This document shows, in pieces, positions 56,306-64,000 of a stretch of 64,000 bases of DNA. The position numbers were made by a program, and so were the translations under genes. Source of the DNA: Elysia crispata (lineage: Eukaryota; Mollusca; Gastropoda; Plakobranchidae); contig JAWDGP010003607.1 in the NCBI GenBank assembly GCA_033675545.1, positions 533,501 to 597,500 of the forward strand, in the 5' to 3' direction. Positions within the stretch are counted from its first letter, which is position 1. Every line of letters begins with the position of its first letter. The notes beneath the pieces were generated by a model. It saw nothing but the letters and a program-made list of their open reading frames with translations, ran no database searches and had not been told where the DNA came from.

Positions 56306-58388
56306 TTAAGAAATAAGAATCACATTTTTGCCTTTGATTTTCGATAAGTACTCCGTTTTAGCCCTCTTGTGGCTCTTACTTCCTGTTTTGGTTGCCTGCT
56401 GAGAAGGATCGTTCAGTTCATCAATTCTCTGCAAAATGTCCCCGAGATATTTCAAATAGTTCCATCACTTGAAAGCCTGACCTGAAAAATGTCCCTGGAA
56501 AGATATAAGTACAAATAGGAAAAACATGTCTCCAGATTTCGCATTAGTGTCGGCGACTGTCAAAGCTTAACGCCAAACTGGTATTATATTTTAAGACTGA
56601 TGGGGTTGATAGCGGAGACCTGTTGTTCGACCTGATCTCTGGAAAAATATTCTACGTGGTTTGTAGTGGTGTTCCTGACGGGGTCAATTTGGAACTTCCT
56701 CCTTACAGCAGACTTCATACTGCCTCGCGGTATCGAGAAAGCTTCAATATGATCTTGTACCTCAATAAACTCTTTCGTGATGGTACTAATAAAAAGTATT
56801 TCACGGCCCCCAGGATCAGAACTGTGAGCTTCTGCAATTATAACCATTTTATAAAGCCTGCTTGCCGGGGTTAGTGTCGCAAAGCCATCGTTGATGAAAG
56901 GTCAACGTCTAGGATAATCTACATGGTGATAACTCAGTATGAGAATATTCATGTCTTTTTTCTGCTGGAGAGCATTAATCGAGCTTTTACCCAAGGATCT
57001 ATGAAGAAAACACGGCGTTAAAAAAGTTTTAGGTTTTTAAATTCATTTTAGCAGCCTAGATAAAGGCTTAATTATTAAAAGCTGTCTACAAGTAGGTTTA
57101 AGATGCCCGAAAATTTCTGAAGTTAAAAATGGCTGGTTCCAAAGAGATGCTAATTCGGCGAAATTTCAAAACCTCTAGTGCTAAAGAACTTTTTAAACGC
57201 CACAGGAAAAATTAAAATAATTTAATCTAGCCTGGAGGACTCCCACTGCCAAGCTCACAATGACTCGTTCCCGGTCAAGCCGTTAATATTAGAAATGGAC
57301 ATATCTGATGTCAGAATCAACACACTATGTCAGTACAATACCTAATTTATTTATTTATTGTTTGTTTGTTTTGTTTTTGCAAACCAAACTAAATTCCTGT
57401 GTGGCCATGATATGATGCATTTTCATTCATCCACTTGCACATTATGAAAACATGAATTAACTGTATAAAGAAACATATCTAATAGTCTTGGTTAGGACAA
57501 CCTAACTCCTGTGTGTTCTGTCATCAGCCTATTCAAATCTACCACTCCTCATACTTCCGATTTCGCTAACATAATTACTACAATTTGGCCTGGCAGCGAG
57601 TGATCACATATCTAGTGTGGGAACAAGCAGGCGAGACTTGAAGACGCTATCTGGAGACGCTGCTTATTTCAGTCTTTCATTGTTTGTAAGGCGTGATAAT
57701 GCGTCTGTGGCATGGTTTGCTGAATGGGTGTCTCCATGGTATTATGTTGCCTGGTCTTGCAATCTTATATAGATTGGTTGAGTTATTGAGCCGATAGAAA
57801 CGATTTGTAAGTTTAAAGGAGTAAGTGAGACAGAAACGTAATACTGTTACTATATTATTTCCTCTTGGTTTTGGCTCATTATTTGAATGAAATAAATCAT
57901 TACCCTTGTGTTGACATTAGTTTTTATCTCTAGAACAAAGTTAAAAAGGCCTTGAAAACAAACGTAATTGCAGTAGTCGAACTAAAATATTGATGTCACA
58001 TTGTAAATTCAGGGCCCAAAACATAAAGAAAAACTAAAGCATGCATAGTTAAGATTTTTTGTGTAGATTTACATTGCGTTGCCTTGAGAAGTCATGACAT
58101 GAATTTGAGCTGAATAAACAAATATAATTGAACTTTCCGATGATTGCAAGCTGGTGGTTTTGGCATGGGGGATGATTTCTCGCAAATCACAGAAACTGCT
58201 CACATTAATCATGGGTAGCTCAACCCCAGTCGCAGGGTGCTCTTACGTCCCCTGCTAATACGGCAGATGTGTTATGTGCGTCTCAATCAAAAGAAACTGA
58301 AAGCAATCTTTTACTTTTTTAGTTTTTGTTTTGTTTTTTTTTTAATTCTGCTATCTTTAAAATTGCATTAGGGTCAGCTTAGTTGATG
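56306..58388. other. Gene-free DNA
   Basis: Nothing recognised. Overlapping open frames at 56,584-56,874 on both strands are about 85 codons long, with more even codon composition than the background, but no family or splice context is apparent. Confidence 0.5.
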
Positions 58389-58575
58389 ATTTATATAGCT
58401 TTCCTACCAACTGCTCAAAACGCTTTACAGAACCTTCTAGACAGAAGAATTAGAAACAGCACGTCATTCAAGCACACGTTGATAAAATCCTTCACTGTCT
58501 ACAGCCAGGTATGCTCTAACATTTGAGTGTTAAAAAAACGCTGAGCCAGAATTTGAACCCCGTATCTCCTAATCT
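58389..58575. repeat. SINE-like element with TTTATATAGC motif and inverted B box
   Basis: The start ATTTATATAGC and CTCAAAACGCTTTACA resemble words I associate with a widespread invertebrate repeat class. The other end has GAATTTGAACCC, whose complement GGGTTCAAATTC resembles a Pol III B box. The tRNA-like head would therefore be on the minus strand. No flanking duplication was identified. Confidence 0.5.
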
Positions 58576-61244
58576 GCTTTAATGAAAATTAATTCATGGA
58601 AGGACAGAAGTGAGCAATAGAATTATTAAATCTGGAATAACTGTGGAATATGCAGAAGAATTTTCTATTTCTCACATCATATCCTTCAATTTTAAAATGC
58701 ATATATGTGTGGAATAATACGAAAAAGATTTGTCCGCAATCAGAGTCTCACCACTTTTTTTATTCATTGATTTCACACAAACCTAAGTTTAAAGCAACAA
58801 ATAAAATGGCTATATGATGCGACTCTATGTTACCCATAAGCTTCAGTGTGATTATTGATAGATAGGCGCTCCATATTATTATTAAGTGCTGTTTGTAAGC
58901 ATACCAGAAATCATTGATTTTGCAAAAAGATTGGCTTGTTTGATGTGTTAAAAAATCCAGAGATTACCACCGAACGGGTTAAGTAAATCAACCTATGATC
59001 AGGTTTCTAACATACAGGCATGATTCGCTTTTCATCGATTAGTCTATGAAAATAAAGCTGTGTGCCTCATTCTTCAGACGGTACTCTTCTGGGTGATATA
59101 TATATACTGAAAAAGAAATTCACAAACAAGTGATCCTGATAGAAAGGCTATTTCAAAGAGTAGAATAAGAGGCTAAAAAGGGACAACTAATCAGTAGGTC
59201 TACACAAAATATTTAAAAGCTTAAACAATTATTACAGAAAATTTTCAGGAGAGATTGTTTAAGAAGAACTAAATAAATTAATTTATCGGAGTGAGGGATT
59301 TTTGGATTTTAAAGTTGCTATGCGTATTATTTTTTCTGTTCAACATGTAAATTAAATCTTTAATTTTTTTTATATTTATACGGAAAAAATGGGTTGAGAA
59401 TTCCTTCAATCTTTGAATAAAGTTCTGAGCTAAAGAATTGCCGCAAAATGCCTTTGCTAAAACTCTAAAAAAAAAGTTTCTTAATCATATTTTACCTTCT
59501 CTACCATAAATATAAGTTACCATCGAGAACGCAAAAAGAAGAAGAAAAGGAAGAATAAGAAGAAAAGAAGTAGGCTCAAAATCAGTTTAAAAAAAAAGAT
59601 CATTATCATTATTATTAACCCCACCTACAGTAACAAAATAAAGGGAATAAAATGTGTGTTTTGAGGAGATAGAAGGTGAAAGCTTGACCAGGAATTGCGT
59701 CAGAATAAGGAAGAGTTAAGTTCGAGGAATGAGGAAACTTATAGAGGAAATCTGCTTATTAACTGTAACGCCTGGAGAAAGACGAAGTGATAGATGGATT
59801 AAACCACCTATCATCAAAAATGCGGTTGAGTTCAGTGATGAGCAGAATATGATTACAGCTCAAAAACAAAGTAAAACCCAAAAGCTGCAATTAAATATTC
59901 GATTTAATGAACTAACTAATCTATTACTGTTGAACGCCTACACTCAACATCGTATCTTTAAGGTGCATGCAGAATGACAAACACGTAACATTGCTTGATC
60001 ATATTGTGTAGGCTGAGAGAGGGTTATTCCGCTTTATCCCTTTAAAAAGAGAATTTAATGTCCTTCAGTGCAAAAGGCGTGTATGATTTTAGGAGTTTTT
60101 AAATCTTGTTTATTGCATCGAAGCACAGCAAGTATTGCCTTATTTTCTCATGGATACATTTAGTTAGTTCTGTCTAAGGAAGGATACTGGGTTGGAAGAT
60201 GTTACTCGTAATGGATTTGATTGAGTGCATGAGCCAATAACGTTGTTTTGTAATAGCTTTCTATGGGTGTTAACACCAAAATAACTGCCATCAGCGTTTG
60301 TTATGATTTTAATCTGGTATTTTCAGATTCAGGCTTTTCTCTTTGAAGCTTTCACTCTTTCATAAACTTGATAATACTTTGTTATTGAGTGAATTACGGA
60401 ACGGGTTGAATGTGTCAGAAAATTCGCAATTTTTAGAACGAAAATACCGGTTTTCTTTTTCGTAGAAGCTAAGAGAAGTCCACCAACTTAGTAAGACAGG
60501 TATGAAAAAGGAAGTTTGGAACTGCCCCGTGTAGTGTAAAAATGACTTAGTTGGGTTTTTCCAAATTCGCTTTAAACAGACTTCTTTGAAATTATCATCT
60601 TTCAGACGGCTTTATGTCAGGTCCAGTACATTTGATGATATTTAGGAGTCAAATTCTATTTCAATTTTTTTTTTTACTTTTATTTCTGTCTTGCAGATAG
60701 GAGCTTTAGGTTGGTCAGCAGGTTGGGCGCGTAGTTTCTTTTCCGACTTTTGGCTTGGACATCTGGTGGTAAAATTGCATTTCATTCCTTCAGCTGTATC
60801 CTTATTTAGACGGAAAGTTGTCATATCCGATTAAGATTCTTCGGTAAACCTAGGGGATGTAAAGAGTTAATCAAAGAACAAGATTATTCGATATATTTCT
60901 TTACCTGTTATAATAATCTAAGAGTAAGAGAGAAGAAGGTAAGGGTAAGAAAAGAGCTATAATATCCTCTTCGGAATGCTCATCTTCAACTAGAAAGAGC
61001 GTTCAGTTAAGATTAATTCTCATCGGCCATTAACTTCTTTGTGGTTGGTTGATGTCTTTGGCATTTGTTGCCTTCTTCGTGTGGGAGCTTGTGTGAGATG
61101 GGCTTGACAAAGAAATTTATCAATCGTCCGTATTAATTTTTACTCTAGTTGCAGGATTAGAATACCTTTAGTTCTGTTGACTAAGCACTATTCTTGCTGA
61201 ACGCATCTCGTCTTAAAGGGTGCCAATAACATATCGCATATTTC
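58576..61244. other. Gene-free DNA
   Basis: No exon, RNA gene or repeat array recognised. Open frames at 59,729-59,977 (+) and 60,642-60,824 (-) have no known similarity. Confidence 0.5.
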
Positions 61245-61390
61245 TAATAGGTGGCTTCGTCTCTGTGTGGTTCGCCTTGGTATATCTGCAGGCATCTTAT
61301 GCAAGGGTTCGAGCCCCACACCATCAGTACGTGCGTTTAGGGCCCCATCTTTTCTGTTTCGCCCTGCTCGACAAGGGCTTAAGTTCAATA
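61245..61390 (+). repeat. tRNA-derived SINE-like element
   Basis: An A-box-like GTGGCTTCGT (61,251) and GGTTCGCCTTGG are followed by a consensus-quality B box GGTTCGAGCCC at 61,306-61,316, about 55 bp apart. After it comes a tail with TTTCGCCCTGCTCGACAAGG. The spacing and words fit a tRNA-derived SINE. The tRNA arms do not fold cleanly enough for a functional tRNA gene. The tail family is not identified. Confidence 0.6.
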
Positions 61391-61878
61391 TACTAAAAGG
61401 CTTGAGATCACAGATTTGAACACGTGTTACATTAAACATTAAAAAATAAATACATTTAACAAAGCTCAAAACCCAGATATGGCAAATCTCACCCTTACTC
61501 TCAGAAAATGTATAGGTAACCATAAAATTAATGCGCACCACCACCTTTTTTCAAACATTGTCTAAAAATCAACTTAACAAGAACGGAGAAGAAAACAATG
61601 AATGTTGTGTAAAGTGGAGAGAATGGAGGGTCTGATATAGGTCTACGGACGGTAATTTTAGATGTTATAATAACGTAAAAAATTCGAATTGTTTTCTATG
61701 TTCGTTACTGTAATTTGCTGAAAAACAGAACTAGATTGCCTCAGAGGAAAACCTAACACAATTTACAAAACTTTCATAAATGAAAACTTTTTTTCTGTTC
61801 TTGTTTCCTTCTTTCTCTATAAGTCTTTATATTTGTATATAAATGTCTGGCCTCAAATCGTGTTTGTGTTTTAACTCT

Positions 61879-62025
61879 ATGTATGTATGCATGCATGTAT
61901 GTATTTATGTATGTATGTATGTATGTATGTATGTATGTATGTATGTATGTATGTATGTATGTATGTATGTATGTATGTATGTATGTATGTATGTATGTAT
62001 GTATGTATGTATGTATGTATGTATG

Positions 62026-62056
<31 letters not shown>

Positions 62057-62072
62057 GTATGTATGTATGTAT
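61879..62072. repeat. (GTAT)n microsatellite, about 190 bp
   Basis: More than 40 ATGT units with a few variants at each end (GCAT near 61,890, TTAT near 61,905, AAGT near 62,055). Reading frames give Met-Tyr-Val-Cys or Thr-Tyr-Ile-His repeats and are not genes. Confidence 0.97.
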
Positions 62073-62074
62073 CG

Positions 62075-62477
62075 AATTATCTCGCTCACCCGCACACAAG
62101 TTTGGAAACTCGCACGGCTTTAGATCGTTTAGGCCTCCGGACATTACCGCACCCGCCTTATAGCCCAGATCTTGCTCCGAGCGATTTCTTCCTTTTTCCA
62201 AAACTCAAGGGCAACCGTTACGAGACAGACGAAGATGTGAAGAATGCTGTTCTTTCTTGGTGCAGAGACAAGACTGCTGACTTCTTCGCTGACGGCATCC
62301 AACAGGTCGCCCGTCGGTGGCGGCTCTGTATCGAACGGGACGGTGATTATGTTGAAAAATGATATGTCATCTGGTGCTAAATAAAATGACCTTTCATTTG
62401 GTGTAAGTATCATTTGTTTGTCTTCATTATTTCCAAAGTTATGGACTTGGAGGCAAAACTTATCAATATGCCCTCGT

Positions 62478-62478
<1 letters not shown>
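62075..62478 (+). mobile_element. 3' end of a mariner-family transposon
   Basis: About 280 bp of transposase code, a 3' non-coding segment of about 115 bp, and a terminal inverted repeat end. The last bases, read on the minus strand, are TACGAGGGCATATTGATAAG, a typical mariner terminus starting with TA. The 5' two thirds are absent and the (GTAT)n array takes their place. (TA)n follows on the right. Confidence 0.85.
62084..62362 (+). pseudogene. Mariner transposase, C-terminal fragment
   Basis: The frame encodes about 92 residues to a TGA. HPHTSLETR corresponds to the region after the second catalytic Asp, which is missing. LPHPPYSPDLAPSDFFLFP contains the third catalytic Asp in the classic mariner motif. 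FFADGIQQVARRW and the GDYVEK end match the family terminus. A full mariner transposase is about 340-350 residues, so only the last quarter remains. The frame itself is undamaged, so the loss is by truncation rather than decay. The upstream Met-Tyr-Val-Ser codons come from the microsatellite. The element cannot be active. Confidence 0.9.

Positions 62479-62531
<53 letters not shown>
62478..62531. repeat. (TA)n microsatellite
   Basis: About 25 TA units, beginning at the mariner end. Confidence 0.94.
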
Positions 62532-62534
<3 letters not shown>

Positions 62535-62539
62535 ATATA

Positions 62540-64000
62540 TAATATATATAGGTGAAAAACATACCAATGTCAATTTTGATTCTGGGCTTAAAAAATTCTA
62601 TTAAATTCCTCGTACATACATTTTAGCGGCGTTAACCGTTTCAAATATAACTTGATAATTGCTCAAATATAAACATGGAATCGCGAGAAAAAGATCCGAT
62701 TTACTATTTGTATTTTCCATTGAGTAGAAAGGAAATAATTGACTTTGGTTTAAAAGTTTAAACTAAGTTATATTTTGTTTGGTTTTCTTGATGTTAATGT
62801 TTTTTTAACCAACCTTCTGTTTTTTGGGAATTAAATCTGGTTTACAAAGCTATTTTGCCAGCTTTAATTCTAATCGATTCAGTTAAGTATTCGGAACTTC
62901 CATTCCTTTTACACGCCACTCTTTTTTGTTTCACGCATCTCTCTAATGGTAAAACAGATTTAGAATTTCTTTTTCCTCTAAAAGCTGTATTCAACATTTC
63001 AGCAATAACAGTTGCTAAATTGGGCCTTGCATATTGTATAACTCCAAGAATTGGGCCAGAAGGACAATTAACCTAAAATTTTACCCTCATTTCTATTATA
63101 TTTTTTTATAATTCATTGTCATTTCTGTTTGTATTCTTTTATTACTGGTTGTATTGTGCGTGTTAAAATAGCTGTCCTTCTTGTTGTTTTCTTTCTTGCT
63201 GTTTTTTTTGCAGTCTAAGCTCAGTGCTTTTACTTCGTTTGACAGTCATAAGTGATGCAGTTTTGTGTTTATGGAAACCTTTTCATTGTGTAATGCGGAA
63301 GGTTTACTGCCTATCGTTGTCGTTTCGCTTCTCTGAGTTCAAGTTTTGCTACTGATTAAATGAATGATAACTCTCAAATTTTATTTTGATAAGTTTTTGG
63401 TTTACAGCATTGCGTGTTATTGAATTTGACCAGGATAAAGACTGCACATAAATGAATTTTATTAATCATGTATTAAAAATTAGGCATTATATTTTATTTC
63501 ATTTATAATAAAATAATACTGAAGCAAAAAAACTCTTCTCTCGTCCAAAAATCAGTATTTTTCATCATTCTGACCCATACAGAAATCATTGATTTTAATT
63601 ATAGCACTGGAGTATATTTTAAGGTCTGCAGAATTTTTCGATCGGAATAGAAAAGAGTCCCAACAAAATCACGTTCGGTATAGGTTCAAATTTCAGATTT
63701 TACGTCACTGTTAATGTTCGTAAGTAGGATATCGATATCTTATCTGACACGCCATTTCATGTTGTTGTTTGTCCACTCATTACTGCATTTTTTTCTGAGA
63801 AAATGTTTTTTGTTTTCTCTTCGTGTTCAGAGCTAGTGTAACAGTACTAGCGACTGAAGCTTTGATCTTCCCACGAAACGTCTGGTTATGGTATTCTTAC
63901 TATCTGATAAAACTTGTTCGTCTTATGATCGTCTGAAAAGGGTTCAGTCGGATTTATTAGGATACATCTGAAAAACTTACAATACAAGTTGATGATGCCT
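62540..64000. other. Gene-free DNA to the window end
   Basis: No feature can be supported. The stretch 62,855-63,076 is open on the plus strand for 73 codons and, by eye, also largely readable on the minus strand. Neither product is recognised; an old transposon remnant is possible. Confidence 0.45.

Noticed and set aside
61306-61316. Functional tRNA gene
   Set aside because: The B box is good, but the acceptor and anticodon arms do not pair well and the sequence continues as a SINE-like tail.
61843-62163. 106-codon Met-Tyr-Val-Cys protein
   Set aside because: A (GTAT)n translation joined to the mariner fragment; not a gene.

Overview
The window is eukaryotic nuclear DNA, most likely from an invertebrate and quite possibly a mollusc. 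It is AT-rich. It carries one long multi-exon gene with conventional GT-AG introns, about twenty long (GA)n/(TC)n arrays, (GACA)n, (CTAT)n, (GAT)n, (TTC)n, (GTAT)n and (TA)n arrays, a mariner fragment and SINE-like repeats. There is no operon structure, Shine-Dalgarno context, tRNA/rRNA gene or CRISPR array. The mollusc assignment rests on general repeat character and gene type and is an inference.

1-18,064: no coding exon that I can support. It holds AT-rich DNA, many microsatellites and one copy of a dispersed repeat (17.30-17.57 kb). The first exon(s) of the receptor gene should lie here or to the left of the window.

18,065-46,495 (+): one receptor tyrosine kinase gene, reconstructed as 16 exons with consistent phase and splice sites. 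It gives 1,213 codons plus a stop; the signal-peptide exon is missing. Order in the protein: an eight-cysteine module, three fibronectin-III-like segments, one transmembrane helix, a split kinase domain with all catalytic motifs, and a 343-residue Ser/Pro/Gln-rich tail. The kinase resembles the RET/FGFR/Torso neighbourhood; the FN3 ectodomain favours Torso-like or Cad96Ca-like invertebrate receptors over true RET (cadherin repeats) or FGFR (Ig domains). Its introns hold most of the microsatellites, including a 1.1 kb (GAT)n field about 100 bp after exon 4.

46,496-53,330: 3' UTR with a polyadenylation signal near 47.3 kb, then gene-free DNA with (TA)n, (TC)n and a 110 bp (TTC)n tract.

53,331-56,305: a nested structure. 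A DNA transposon of about 2.53 kb with 38 bp terminal inverted repeats lies inside a minus-strand copy of the dispersed repeat seen at 17.3 kb. It carries a two-exon minus-strand gene remnant with two stop codons in exon 1 and a truncated 3' end.

56,306-64,000: gene-free DNA with two SINE-like elements (58.39 and 61.25 kb) and the 3' end of a mariner element (62.08-62.48 kb), bounded by a (GTAT)n array on one side and (TA)n on the other.

I did not find a clear new biological system. The most informative items are the receptor gene model, the TIR transposon with its apparent empty-site paralogue, and the repeat family that links 17.3, 23.2, 53.4 and 56.2 kb.
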